Notes under the pieces: generated by a model
The model's database searches: none
The model's input: only the letters and a program-made list of their open reading frames with translations
Told to the model about the DNA's origin: nothing
Shown: positions 36,843-49,882 of the stretch, in pieces
Position numbering within the stretch: position 1 is the stretch's first letter
How the letters are laid out: every line of letters begins with the position of its first letter
Source of the DNA: Allium sativum
Taxonomy: Eukaryota; Streptophyta; Magnoliopsida; Asparagales; Amaryllidaceae
Assembly: GCA_030737875.1 (NCBI GenBank)
Contig: CM060926.1
Coordinates: 319,894,922-319,958,921 of the forward strand
Length of the DNA: 64,000 bases
Direction: 5' to 3'
Position numbers and translations under genes: made by a program

Positions 36843-38095
36843 GTTACGATGTTAATGAATTATGAAACACTTAACCAGATAAACATGTGGTGGGACATGA
36901 GGGGGTTAAGTGGGTGCCTTGGGTGGCATGTGGAATTTAGTGGGTGCCTTGGGTGGCATTTGAAATACGATTAGAAACACTTAACCAAAAATTGAAACAT
37001 GTAAGTGAACATGAATAAGAAGAGGGTTAAGTGGGATGTATTAGAGGGGACCAAACTTAGGTGGATAGCTTGTGCCCATTTCAACCAGTAACCCATAAGT
37101 ATCTTTGTGGGCTCGACCCAAGTTGAGGACGGGACACGCGTACTGGGCTTGACTGTAAGAGGCCAAAACGGGTTAAATGTGGCAACGCAAGTCCAACGGG
37201 TTCATATGTGTGTGTGGACCCGGGCTGGTAGGTAAGACGGTGTTGCATCGTGTAAGTATAAGCCGTGCATTGTTGGTGGTATCGAGTTGCAACTTTGGGG
37301 AGTGATACACCCCACTGTGGGGCCAACACGGGTATCTACGAGTTAGGGAGTCGATCGAATGGGGGTAGTGGGTACAACTAGTGGAGATAGGGGCAGGCGG
37401 CACCTATGAAGGCAACTAGGGGTGCACGAAACTACCATTATCATTATTAAGTCTTGTAGGCGGGATCAACTTTTAGGGTGTTTGGTGTGGTGCAGTGTAG
37501 TAATTATCTCATAGCGACTAGGTGCGCCTTTAACGCTATCTTTGTTCGTCTTATTTCCTTTAGTTTGCTCTACCATACTCAACTGTTCATAGTCATTTCC
37601 TTATTTTGCAACTTATGCCTTAGCCTAGTTATTTTGATAATTATATTGTTAAAGTTATCGCATTCGCCAGACTTTATTTCTGACCCCCTTTGTTTCCACC
37701 TCTTTTCTTCCTCCCCCCCCCCCAAGGTGCTCAGGGTGGAACTAGCACTAGTGGAGCTTGATTTTGGACAGTTGTATCTCTTGCTTTTAGAAGTTGGTTG
37801 GATCGCTGAAGTAAAAGTTTAGCCTATCTTATTTACGGCTATTTTGTGTTGGGGTTATGTCTTTCAATTTGTGCACTCTGATTTTGTCAAGATGGATATT
37901 ATGTACTTTGACTCTGGTTTTTGATGATGTAATCAAACCTATGTGTTTACCGCTGCAATGACTAGATTTTTTAAGTTTTAAGTACTATTTATATCTGTCT
38001 TTTTGTTAAGTGTCTGTTCTATACACACTTAAAACGCTCCATAGAAGTTAATGCATTCCCTTTGTGAGTGACATTAATGGACGTGGGGTGTTACA

Positions 38096-39564
38096 GGAAA
38101 TATGAAAATTCATGGCATAGATTTGTTCATTAAATGGTATATTTGATATACCATTTATGTTGAGCATAATCAACGGATAATTATGGCATGATTAAATTAA
38201 GCCTAATCTACATAAAGAAATTTGACATATATAGAAAAATATGAATTTTAGAAAAGGCGAATATGCCTAACCTGAGGTTAGACTGAGTTGTGGTGTAAAT
38301 TTGCCTGAAACCGACCGGCATATCCAGTGACCACAACAAGACCTGTTTAATGTGGGTGGTTAGTGCATCAAGCCCAAAAAGAACCCGAGGTTAGACTAAG
38401 TTATTGTGTAAACCTGCCAGGAACCGACTGACACATCCAGTGACCACAACAAGACCTGTCTAATGTGAGTGGTTGGTGCTTTAATAAATTAAAGCTAAGT
38501 CAGGATTGGTAGGGTTAAGTCAATTAGGGAAACACTTAACCGATTCAACATGTTAACTAAACGAATGGGTGGGGTTAGGCACACTTAACCAAATAAACAT
38601 GTTGATTTGAAAATCCTAGTAACGGGGACCCATTTCAGTAGTAACCCACATAGATGTATCATGGTACCCTGAAACTAGGCAGGGTGGGACACGATTACTG
38701 GGCTGAATTATAAGCGGTCAAAACGTCGGCGGTTGGTGGGCCAGTGTAGGTTCCGACGGAGTATGGGCGTGCACGTACTCCAGAGTGGAAAAATCAGGCA
38801 CTGGGCATCAGTATTGTACACTGTGCATCTTGAATCGTGTCGGGTTGTCACCATAGGGACTGATACACCCCATGGCGGGACCAACACTGTTAGCTACAGT
38901 CAAGCGGGGCCGAATGACACAGGACATGAATGCATACGAGTAGGAACCGATCATTAAGGGGATCGTTCATTATGAACACGTAGGGCTGGTTGAGCCAATG
39001 GTTAAGTAGGTGCAGAGACTATAGTAATGGGTGCGATCACATGTTCCTCTTATCTTATATTAGGGTATTGTCCTATGTTCTGTTATCACTATCATGATCC
39101 CTTTCCTTGTTTAAATACTAGTAATCACTGAACTTACCAGACTTATTGTTTGACCCATTTTCTTTCGTCTTCTTTTCTTCCGTCCCCCCCCCCCCTCCAG
39201 GTCCACAGGGAGGGAATATTCGAGCTAAATCAGACTCTTTGCAAGCTTCAAGAAAGTAGATGTATGATTGGGACTCTCTTTCATTGGCTATGGCTTTTGG
39301 ATATGACACTTGGGGATTTAAGTAGTTTTATTTATGTTTTATGCTTCTTTATTTAATAATCAAGACAAAAATATAGTGTAATGTTTTGGAAGTTATTTTG
39401 AGACAATTTGATGTAATGCTTTTGTATTGAACCAATAAATGATTTGAATTCCGCTGCTTATACTTATTTATCTTGTAAAATTTTCTGTGTCTTGTACCTA
39501 TAACCCTCCACCAAACATAAGGCATTCCCTTTGTGAGTGACCTTAACGGAGGTGGGGTGTTTCA
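38096..39564 (+). repeat. 5' LTR of Tekay copy 2, 3' half
   Basis: Closely similar to 46139-47197 plus 52260-52733 of the 3' LTR. It ends GGTGTTTCA two bases before the primer site and includes a stem-loop doublet at 38271-38480. No gene. Confidence 0.9.
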
Positions 39565-39566
39565 CT

Positions 39567-39578
39567 TGGTATCAGAGC
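39567..39578 (+). other. Primer binding site of Tekay copy 2
   Basis: TGGTATCAGAGC, complementary to initiator methionine tRNA, two bases after the LTR end. Confidence 0.95.
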
Positions 39579-39747
39579 AAAGGTTTACCAGATCAGATAA
39601 GAATTCTTGAAAACTATTTTTTAAAAAGAAACATAAAGAAGCATTTTTCAAGAAATAGTGTTATTTTATATTAAAGGCATAATCCCCCAAAGCCATTTGC
39701 CCTATCATTCTATCCTTTGTTTTGAATCTTTTCTTTTTCGTTTCAGC

Positions 39748-40690
39748 ATGTCTGGGAATTTTAACCTTCCAGAGGGTGTGCCGATACCTGGTTGGTTTAG
39801 GAGGTACTTAGAGGCTAGGGCCAACGACGCAGGCCCGGCAGATATTCCTCCTCCTCCAGCTGCAGCAGCTCCTCCTCCTCCTCCTCCTCGTGCAAATGCT
39901 TTCTCAAAGATTTGTAGGGACTTTAGGGCCATGGGTGGAAAGAATTTTAAGGGAACCGAATCATTCGTAGAAGCTAGGAACTGGTTGAAAGAAACTGAGG
40001 ATTTGTTCGTTATCTTCGAGGTGGAAGATAGGCAGAAGATACAGCTGGCTGTATGGTTGCTCAAAGACGAAGCTTCCTATTGGTGGGAAGTCACTAACGC
40101 CGAGAGACCTATTGAAACATGGATGGATTTCAGAATAAGGTTTGAGATGAAATTCCACTCACAAGCTGAGCGAAGTCTACAGCTGGAAAAGTTCTTTATC
40201 TCTTAAGCATGGAAGTATGACTGTCAAGGAGTACGCCAATCAATTCAATCAGCTGGCCCGATTCGGATTGGACTTAGTGAATACTCCTCATAAGAAGACT
40301 CTCCGTTTTGTTAAAGGATTGAATGAGCCACTTCACAGCTTGGCTATGACCCATATACCTATGGGGGCTACTTACGAGAGGTTAGTGGACATGGCACTTT
40401 TACATGAGGAAGACAAGGGCAAGAATGAGGCAAAAGCAGAAGTGCCTCAAGATAAGAAGTGGGAAGGGTCGCAAAACAAGAAGGTTGATTCAAAGAAAGG
40501 AGGGAAGAACAACAAACCCCGTGAAAAGAGAAAGTGTAATTTCTATGGCATTCCTGGACATCTGATCAAAGACTGCAAGAAGATGAAAAGGAATATGGGT
40601 GGCTGTTTCCACTATGGCGAGACAGGACACATGGCAAGGGCTTGCCCAAAGAAGCAAGGGCAAGGAGCTGGACCTTCTTCTGGAGGACAA
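39748..40690 (+). pseudogene. Tekay copy 2 gag pseudogene
   Basis: Starts at ATG 39748, directly after a pyrimidine-rich tract ending TTTCAG. Same order as copy 1: Pro/Ala-rich N-terminus, RNWLKETEDLFVIFE, capsid core, Lys-rich linker, two zinc knuckles. A one-base insertion near 40185 causes a stop at 40204; the frame resumes at 40217. Both knuckles have lost their second Cys to Tyr (CNFYG, CFHYG), so RNA binding would be impaired even without the frameshift. Confidence 0.93.
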
Positions 40691-43600
40691 GTTCACGCTC
40701 TCACGACACCTCTGCAAGAAGGAGGTAGAAATATTTCTGTCGAAAGTTTAGTCTATCTTTTTGATCATCCTATTTGTACACTATTTGATTCTGGCGCATC
40801 GCACTCTTTTATGTCTACTGCTTTAGTGGAATCTCTGCACCTAGACACCAGTATAGTAGAGGATCCCTTGGTTGTTTCAAATCCAATTGGGGGCTCAGCT
40901 TATTTGTCAATGGTTTGTTTGGATTTGTAATTATCTATACTAAGCGTTGGGTTTAAATGTAATGCCTATGTTTTGGGCTTCTCGGGCTATGGTTTGATTC
41001 TAGGCATGGACTGGCTATCCAATAATGGTGCCATCCTCGATTTTGAAAAGAGAGTGCTTAGACTCATGAATCGCCTCGGTAACACTCTTGAAATTTCTTG
41101 TAATCCCATGAACTCCGTTATGCTTAGTTATCTAGAATCTCTTGATGCGTCCGTCGAGAACTTGCAGTCTGTAAAGGTAGTCCGTGAATATTCTGATATC
41201 TTTGAAGTGGTAAAGGGCTTACCTCCAAAGCAGGAGATAGACTTCCTGATATACCTTGTTGATAATGCAAAGCCCGTTGCTTTACCCGTTAGGCACATGG
41301 CCCCCAAGGGAGAGAAAGGAGCTCAATAAGCAAATCAAAGAGCTTCTTGAAAAGGGGTTCATAAGACGGAGTATTTGTGAATGGGGTGCTCCGGTAGTGT
41401 TCGCGACCAAACCTGATGGTTCGCTTCGCCTGTGCGTTGATTATAGGGAGCCAAACAAGATGACCAAAAAGAATAGACACCCACTCCCAAGAATAGATGA
41501 TTTGTTCGATCAGCTTGTAGGTGCATCGATTTTCTCCCAATTAGATTTAGCTACCGGGTTTCATCAACTAAGGGTGGCTGAAGACAGCATTGATAAGACC
41601 GCGTTCAGAACTCCAGATGTTTTCTTCGAGTGGCTTGTCATGCCCTTCGGCTTGACAAATGCACCCGCTTACTTCGTTGATTTGATGAGCAGGGTGTTCA
41701 GGGAGTTCCTTAATAAGTTTGTGGTGGTCTTCGTGGATGATATTTTGATCTTCTCAAAAAGTGAGGAAGAGCATGCTTAGCACCTAAAAGAAGTCATGGA
41801 TACTCTCCGTGCACATCAGTTGAAGGCGAAATTCTCCAAATGCCATTTCTGGAGAGAAGAAGTTAGGTTCCTTAGACACATGGTGTCAAAAGAGGGGTTA
41901 ACTGTGGATCCCGCGAAAGTGGTTGCTGTGCAAGATTGGAAGGTTCCTCGAAACGCAACCGAAGTCCGAAGCTTTCTCGGGCTAGCAGGCTTTTATCGAA
42001 AGTATATCAAAGATTTTGCAAAAATCTCAGCTCCACTGACAAGATTGACAAAGAAGAACCTAGCTTTCAATTGGGATTTGGATTGCGATATTGCTTTCCA
42101 ACGTTTGAAAAGGGCTCTAACAACAGCCCCAGTTATGACATTGCCTGATGGAAGCCAGATGTTTACAGTATACACAGATGCATGCAGAATGGGACTAGGC
42201 GTTGTTCTGATGCAAGAAGGGAAGGTAGTGGCTTATGGTGGAAGACAGTTGAAAGTACATGAGAAAAACTACCCAACCCACGACCTAGAGTTGGAAGCCA
42301 TCGTTTTTGCGCTTAAGTCTTGGCGCCATTATCTCCTAGGTGAGAAATTTGAACTGTATACTGACCATAAATCGTTGAAATACCTTTTCTCACTGAAAGA
42401 TCTCAATTTGAGGCAGCAAAGATGGATGGAGTTTCTTGCCTCATATGATTTTGAGATTTCCTACACTCTTGGCAAGGGCAATGCAGTAGCAGATGACTTG
42501 AGTAGAAAGAAGCTGTCCTTAAGCCCTCTCTTTGTGTAAAGGCAAAGCTTGGATTTCATAGCAAGCTTTAACTTCAGACCCTCCACTGACTTTGAACCTG
42601 GCTTGCTAGCAACGTTAGAAGTGCGACCAACTCTATTACACTCAATCGGAGCCACACAAAGAGAAGACCCTCAGCTAGCCGATGTGATGGACAAGTTAAT
42701 TAGGGGTGAGACTTCCAGTTACCTCAACAGATACTCCATTGATGCCAAGGGCTGGTTGTGACAAGAAGGAAGACTGTGTCCCACAAGTAAGGGATTTGGT
42801 AAAGGCGGTTCTAGAAGAGGCACACCATTTCAAATTGACCATACACCCAGGCAGAGATAAAATGTATAAAGACATCAAAATAGTTTTCTTTTGGAATGGC
42901 ATGAAGCAAGACGTAGCTGAATTTATTTCTAAGTGTTTAATATGCCAACAAGTCAAGGCGGAGCAGAAGAAGCCTGGAGGTCTGCTCCATCCTCTAGACG
43001 TCCCACAGTGGAAATGGGATAGCATCTCGATGGAATTTATAGATGGGTTGCCTAGGTCAAGGAGGGGCAATACCAGCATTTGGGTAATAGTGGACAGGCT
43101 CACAAAAAGCGCCCACTTTATAGCCGTCAAAAGTAGAAGGACCGCCTCATCTCTAGCATCCATATATCTTAAGGAGATAGTTCGAATCCATGGGTACCCT
43201 CCAGCATAGTGAGTGATCGAGACCCTATCTTCATGAGCGAGTTTTGGAAGAGTTTACAAGAGGCTGTAGGCACACAATTATGCTTAAGCACGGCCTATCA
43301 CCCTCAAACTAATGGCCAGACGGAAAGAGTCAATAGAGTATTAGAAGACCTCATGAGACTATGCATTCTTGACTTCGGAGGTACATGTGGGGATCATCTA
43401 CCTTTGGTGGAATTTGCTAACAACAATAGCTACCAAGCCACCATAGGCATGGCACCTTTCGAAGCTTTATATGGAAGACCATGCAGGTCACCAACTTGCT
43501 GGTGGGAGTCCACAGACAAGCTCATACTTGGGCCAGACATGATCAGAGAAACTTCAGAGAAAGTAGACTTAATACGAAGAAGAATGAAGACCGCCCAAGA

Positions 43601-44210
43601 TAGGCAGAAGTCCTACGCAGACAAAAGAAGAACTGACCTTGAGTTCGAAGTTGGAGACAAGGTGTTCCTTAAAGTATCTCCTTTGAGGAACGTCGTTTGC
43701 TTTGGATCCGCAGGAAAGTTAGCACCATGATTTGTAGGGTCGTTCCTTATCATCGAGAATATTGGAAAGACGGCTTATAGGGTACAGCTCCCCGAAAGGT
43801 TGGCCGGGGTTCATAATGTCTTTCATGTCTCTCACCTGCGGAAATGCTTACACGAATCTGCGGAAGTGTTAGAACCAAGTATGCTAGAAGAAGTTGAAGT
43901 TGAACGAGAAGCAACTGTGAGGAGAGTTCCAACCCGTATCTTGGGAACAGAAGTCAAAAAGCTACGTAACCGTGAAGTTAAGCTCGTCAAAGTTCAATGG
44001 AGCGACGCCGAGGAAGACGCGACTTGGGAAACTGAGGACAGAATATGTGCAGCCTACCCTTTTCTTTTTGAGGGTACATCTTTGATCTCTTTTTTCCTCA
44101 AGTTTATGCTCGTATCTATCTTTTTAGGTATATCTCCTCGATCCTATCCTTTATCCTTAGGTAGGAACCCATTTGGATGTAAACATGTAATTGAAACATT
44201 TTATGATTGA
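40691..44210 (+). pseudogene. Tekay copy 2 pol pseudogene: protease, RT, RNase H, integrase, chromodomain
   Basis: Protease LFDSGASHSF (about 40780), RT with VDYREPNK and FVDDILIFS (about 41730-41757), RNase H (VYTDACR, DLELEAI, TDHKSL), integrase (CLICQQVK finger; EFIDGLP, SDRDPIF, then the Glu in NGQTERV), and a chromodomain (VKVQWSD, DATWETED) near 43990-44070 followed by an FLFEG tail. Breaks: stops at 40928, 41778, 42537, 42759 and 43728; frameshifts near 41303, 42777 and 43193. Most stops align with a sense codon in copy 1, so the two copies decayed separately. Confidence 0.93.
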
Positions 44211-44603
44211 TGGTTGCAAGTGGTTGCTAGTGGTTGCTCGTGGATGCATATACACACACATTAGGTATTAAATCGGCTCAGTCACTTTCATATTGCATAT
44301 GCATATATGTAATCGTATATGGATTGAAACTTGATGTGTTAACATATGGACGTTTCATTTGTATGTATAGTTGTGCACTCATGTAGGAAATTTTGAGTAG
44401 GAAAAATTGCATACATAATGGACTCATGGCACTGGCATAATTTGCATTAAGGCAGTCAACTGAATCAGTGGACTGCATGTAATCATGAAGCATTAGAAAT
44501 CTTTTAAGGATAATGGACGCCCTTTTTTATGGTTGAGTAGATGGGTGATTGGATGGTAGGATATAAATTCTTCTCGACTTGAAGATTTCGGGGACGAAAT
44601 CCT
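44211..44603. other. Non-coding 3' stretch of Tekay copy 2
   Basis: Equivalent of 3145-3598. No ORF; ends in the GGGGACGAAATCC motif before the polypurine tract. Confidence 0.7.
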
Positions 44604-44618
44604 AAAAGGAGGGGAGAA
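44604..44618 (+). other. Polypurine tract of Tekay copy 2
   Basis: AAAAGGAGGGGAGAA directly before the LTR start TGTAACACCCC. Confidence 0.88.
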
Positions 44619-45098
44619 TGTAACACCCCGTACTTTCTATTAATGTTATAATAACGAATCCTAGAATACTTAATTTAAAATGTGAGAATTAAGGGAAACG
44701 GGTTATGCCATTATGTTCGTCTCGGAATTCTGGTTGAGACAGAGTCCGAGTTTGCATAAATTGGATTTCGTATGAAGAAGTTATGGATGTCAGAAGTTTC
44801 CTGAAAACTCAAATAAATTCAAAAAGCTCGAAAAAGGAATTCAAATTCAAACAGAAGTCAGAAGCGGGCTGGGCAGGAAAATTCCCGCCCAGGCAGGTCG
44901 ACCAGGGGGTTGACCATAGTGTCGACCTCTCCCCCTAGAGGTCGACCTGGGGGTCGACCTGGCCCCTGGCCAGATCTGAATTTTGAACGACTGATGACTT
45001 GATGCTGAGTCAGTAGGGTTTCTGAATGGTCCTGATCTGGTCTGAGTGGCTATGATTAACCCTAGGTTCATCTGACGGCTATAATTAAACTGAAATTC

Positions 45099-45106
45099 TA
45101 TATAAA
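45099..45106 (+). promoter_or_regulatory. TATA box of Tekay copy 2, 3' LTR
   Basis: TATATAAA about 480 bp into the LTR, as in copy 1. Confidence 0.55.
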
Positions 45107-46310
45107 AAACTCAATGCTCAACCTAAAAACTCACAGAAAAATAATCCTAGAACTGAAATGTCATCCGTAGAGAACTTGGAGTAGCCGTCACCGTTTTCAA
45201 TTCAAAGACGAGTTAAAAGCTTACATCTAAAATCAAATTAAAATGAGTCTAATTCAACGATCTTCATCAAAGGTGCGCATCTCTAATTTCAGAATTCAGA
45301 TTTCAGAACGCAAGAATTCCTTTTAGTTTGTAAGTTGGTTATTACGTAGATTTAAACATTCTTTCGATTGAATCATGACATGTTGTAATTGGGATATAGA
45401 ATGATGCTTATGTATAAGATTTGATTCTCGTTTATCTTAAAGTATCGTTGTAAATAATCATGTCTATATGCTTATGGCGAAGAATATGTTGTATATTTCA
45501 TGTCTATATGCTTGTGGCGATGAACATGTTGTATATTAATCATGTCTATATGCTTGTGGTGATGAACATATTGTATGTTATTAAAATTTATTATGATTTG
45601 GGTAATGGATTTATTTTGCCAATTAAATGGTAAAACATGTCACGCTATCAATCGATGGTTATTTGCAAGTTTGTGATCTAAAACACATGCTTATATGTTA
45701 GATCAACACTCATGTATATTCATGTTAGGTTGAATCTAATTATGTTGTAAAAGTGGAATTATAGTCCTCTTATGTTTTTAACATCATGCTAAATTGTGAT
45801 TAAAAATGATTATAATAGCTTTCTTATGTTTTGACATACATAAGATTATATGCTAAGTTGTTGGTAGAAACTGTGATTATATGTTAAACTTCCATGCTAG
45901 ACCTTTGTCAAGTTTACATGACCATTAGACCGAACTTAGTCACAAGTTCACCTTTACCCATTAAATTAAAGTTAATGATACCTCTACGCCAAGTTACACA
46001 TGACAAATTGAAATGTATGCTATTTTGTGTTTATTTCATGTTCCTTGTTTATTACCCCTTTTTGTTTATGGGTTTAGGTTAATTTGCTAGCCTAATATTT
46101 TGTGAGATTCATGCGTACGTTCCACGAGGGTAGCGATGGGAAATATGAAAATTCATGGCATAGATTTGTTCATTAAATGGTATATTTGATATACCATTTA
46201 TGTTGAGTATAATCAAAGGATAATTATGGCATGATTAAATTAAGTTTAATCTACATAATGAAATTTGACATATATAGAAAAATATGAATTTTAGAAAAGA
46301 CGAATATGCC

Positions 46311-46522
46311 TAACCCGAGGTTAGACTGGGTTGTGGTGTAAATCTGCCCGGAACCGACCGGCATATCCAGTGACCACAACAAGACTAGTCTAATGTGGGT
46401 GGTTAGTGCATCAAGCCCAAAAAGAAACCGAGGTTAGACTGAGTTGTGGTGTAAACCTGCCCGGAACCGACCGGCACATCCAGTGACCACAACAAGACCT
46501 GTCTAATGTGAGTGGTTGGTGC
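46311..46522 (+). repeat. Tandem stem-loop doublet in Tekay copy 2 LTR
   Basis: Two units of about 115 bp: GAGGTTAGACTG, GTTGTGGTGTAAA, CCCGGAACCGACCGGC, CCAGTGACCACAACAAGAC, GTCTAATGTG. GTTGTGGT pairs with ACCACAAC and TTAGAC with GTCTAA. The same doublet lies at 38271-38480, and in reverse at 1087-1275 and 9400-9590. Confidence 0.8.
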
Positions 46523-48485
46523 TTTAATAAATTAAAGCTAAGTCAGGATTGGTAGGGTTAAGTCAATTAGGGAAACACTTAACCTATTCAACATGTTAAC
46601 TAAACGAATGGGTGGGGTTAGGTAAACTTGGACACTTAACCAAATAAACATGTTGATTCGAAAACCCTAATAACGGGGACCCATTTCAGTAGTAACCCAC
46701 ATAGATTTATCATGGTACCCTACAACTAGGCAGTGTGGGGCACGATTACTGGGCTGAATTATAAGCGGTCAAAACGTCGGCGGTTGGTGGGCCAATGTAG
46801 GTTTTGACGGAGTATGGACGTGCATGTACTCCAGAGTGGAAAAATCAGGTAGTGGGCATCAGTAGTGTACACTGTGCATCTTGAATCGTGTCGGGTTGCC
46901 ACCAGAGGGACTGATACACCCCACGGTCGGACCAACACAGGTAGCTACAGTCAAGCGGGGCCGAATGACACAGGACATGAATGCATGCGAGTAGGAGTCG
47001 ATCATTAAGTGGATCGTTTGTTATGAACACGTAGGGCTGGTTAAACCAATGGTTAAGTAGGTGCAAAGACTATAGTAATGGGTGCGATCACATTTTCCTC
47101 TTATCTTATATTAGGGTATTGTCCTATGTTCTGTTATCACTATCATGATCCCTTTCCTTGTTTAAATACTAGTAGTCACTAAACTTACCAGACTTATTGT
47201 AACAACCCGTTATTTCCAACGATTTATATTCCGATTTAAATTGAAATTTTTATTTTGAAAATATTCTATAATTTTTCATAACGGGAATATGAAATTTAAA
47301 TTACGTACAGTTAGATATAGCAGTGGTGAAAATTTCATCGAAAATTTTGAATGTTTGTCGATCGCGCAATTTTCAGTGCAAAACTGCGCATAACAGTTCA
47401 AAATTTAATGATTTTAAAATTTCTTCAAAACCAGTTCGGACAAACATGAAAAATATTCTATTCGTTGTCACGAATCCGACGGCGAAATTCTTTTCGCGAA
47501 AATCGGACGTTCTGACCTCTGTTTTCCGTCCACATTTTTACGTCAAAGGGGTCCGTAACGCGCTTTTGAACGAAGAATCCTGACGCTGCAAATTTCATAC
47601 CGTTGTGTCCATCTCGTCGCGCTGATTACCATAATATATTCATTTGTCAGTTTCGGTGTTCGGTTCGCGCTGAAATTGTGAAAATGCTTGCACAGTTCAT
47701 TTTTAAAACAGAGCCATTTGAGTTCGATATGTCCCTTTTTCGATCTTACATACTTTTACAGTCATTTTGGGTCTGCAAAAGATATCCTTTTATTTTACTA
47801 AACCACTAAAATATTTTTTTTGTTTATCCAAACTATAGTAAATGGGAACATTTACTAATATTTTAGCATTCTTTACATGCATGCGTTTGGGAATAAAGTT
47901 GGCCCTTTTTACAAGTTTAAAACTACTCACATTTCTATCCACATTTCTAATTAAAAAGGGCATGTTCCATTTCAATGCATGCTTAAGAAGGGATGGTGCA
48001 TGTTATGAAAGCATGTCTTTGGTTTTAAATTATAGGCTCAGTCTATACAAAAGATTAATGCATGGCGTACCCTTTTCTTTGAATATACATGCATGCAGAA
48101 CCGTGCGTCCCTCCCAACCATTTGTTTTCATGCATTAATCTTCACGTGTTGTTATTATTTTTCCAATGTAATGCAACTGTGGTACACTTGACCATCTATC
48201 CTTAATGTGATAAAAGCAGAGTTCACCGCATCCCATTCTTTCTTTTCAAATTTCAAACTCGTTGTCTTGTGAATAATGAATAAATCAAACCAACAAATGA
48301 TGAGCTGTTACTGCCTTTTCGTGCTCCATTTTACCCGTTCTTTCCCGAAGAATCGTTCAAGCATGTACACTACTTTTTTTTCTTCTTTCTTTCTTTTCGT
48401 TTATATATCTGGGCATGTTTCTCCATTTTTCAAAACCTCGAAACAACAATCTATTCTTCATACTTTCTACTGAAGTTGCTTCTTC

Positions 48486-48492
48486 TATAAAA
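48486..48492 (+). promoter_or_regulatory. Possible TATA box of E4
   Basis: TATAAAA followed by a purine run and a C-rich leader-like stretch. Confidence 0.45.
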
Positions 48493-49730
48493 CGAAAAAA
48501 GAAAAGAAAAGAAGGAAACACCTTCTTCCCGAAACCCATCTCAATCTCGTGCGCTCCCCTGCAACTCCGCCTCTAATAGCCGACCATCCCACCACCTGCG
48601 AGCTCATGTATTTTCTTCCCACCATGACTGATTTTCCCTCCCTAAGCCCACGCACAAGCCTCCCTCCATCTCTTGCTGATGTGCGCCTCCTCCGTACCCT
48701 CTCCGTCTGACCCGCATCTCTCCTTGTGACGCCTATCCAATCCGCCTTCTCCCTCCACCTTGACTGCTCGCCGATAGCCCAAGCTGACCCGCTGCTCCAC
48801 CTGAATCGTCGCCCATGCTTTTACCTTTGCCTCGTCCACACACGGAAGCTCGAACCCTGAGGCGTCCATAACCGTCGATGCAGACCTGCTACCCTTCCAT
48901 ACTGCCGTTTGTTTTCCTTCGGGTTCCTTTGGGGTGTGAGTGATTTTTGTGTGTATATATATTTTATATGTGTGTATTTATATGTGGGGTAAGTGATTAT
49001 TTGCATGTCTGTGTGCTGTGTGTTGTGTGTGTTATTAGTTCTGTGTTGCCTGGTGTGGTAATACCGTGAGTGTTTGTGTTTTTTGTGTGTATGATAGTGT
49101 GTTTGATTTGTGTGTATATTGTATGCATGTTGTGTGCGTGTGTATTGGCGTTGAGTTATTTTGCAAAACAAAATTTTTATTATTTCTGAATATATATATA
49201 TATATCTAATTTAATATGTGTACATATATAAATATAATTATTATATTTTGTAAAAATGTAGCATATTATATGAGTTTGGCGTTGAGTTTGAAACCGTCTC
49301 GAAACACAATAGCCGAACCGTTCCAAAATCCCAATAGCCTTACCGACCCGTTGAGAAATTCCATAGTCTTCTCTTATAAAAAAAATATACTGAGTGGTTA
49401 TTGTGATCGAATCCATTCTGAGTTGTGCTTGGATATCGTCGTTCCAATTTTGTGTCAATCAGTTTGTCGTCTTCGTTCTGTGCCACGAAAGGTGAGTTTA
49501 TCTCATACCTGACTTACATTTTTCATGGATGTTAGATCAATAATGAACTGTTATATGAAATGTATAGGATTGCTGATAGAGATTGTTTGATTTGATATAT
49601 ATGCACATTTCATATCTGACACGATATTTTCATATGACACGTAGTTGCACTGATGATATATATGTTGTTACTGATGTTATGTGATTGTTGTTGTGATTGT
49701 TGATACCCTAGTTTTAGGAAAAATCACTAA

Positions 49731-49882
49731 GGGTTGAAATGATATATACCCGAACGGACATTAGAATAGGAAAAAATCATTATGGGTTGAAATGATAGAT
49801 CTGAAAGATTTTACTGAATTTGGGATCACGGGTTGAAATGATAGACCCGTAGAAATTTTATAAATTGCGGGTTGAAATGATA
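49731..49882 (+). repeat. Four GGGTTGAAATGATA repeats in E4
   Basis: Copies at about 49731, 49783, 49830 and 49869, spacing 39-52 bp. Confidence 0.85.

Larger units (their letters stand above)
35173..38095 (+). repeat. Tekay-type LTR B, 5'-truncated
   Basis: Related to the copy 1 and copy 2 LTRs: GTCGACC cluster (35176-35200), GAGTCATTAGGGTTTCTGATC, TATA box at 35332, two stem-loop repeats (36621-36842), end GTGGGGTGTTACA at 38095. The first ~290 bp are missing. No primer site follows; instead the middle of copy 2's 5' LTR resumes at 38096. No gene. Confidence 0.7.

Noticed and set aside
48273..49170. Several ORFs of 60-116 codons in E4
   Set aside because: Basic or low-complexity products from GT-rich and C-rich leader sequence, overlapping on both strands and with no homology recognised.
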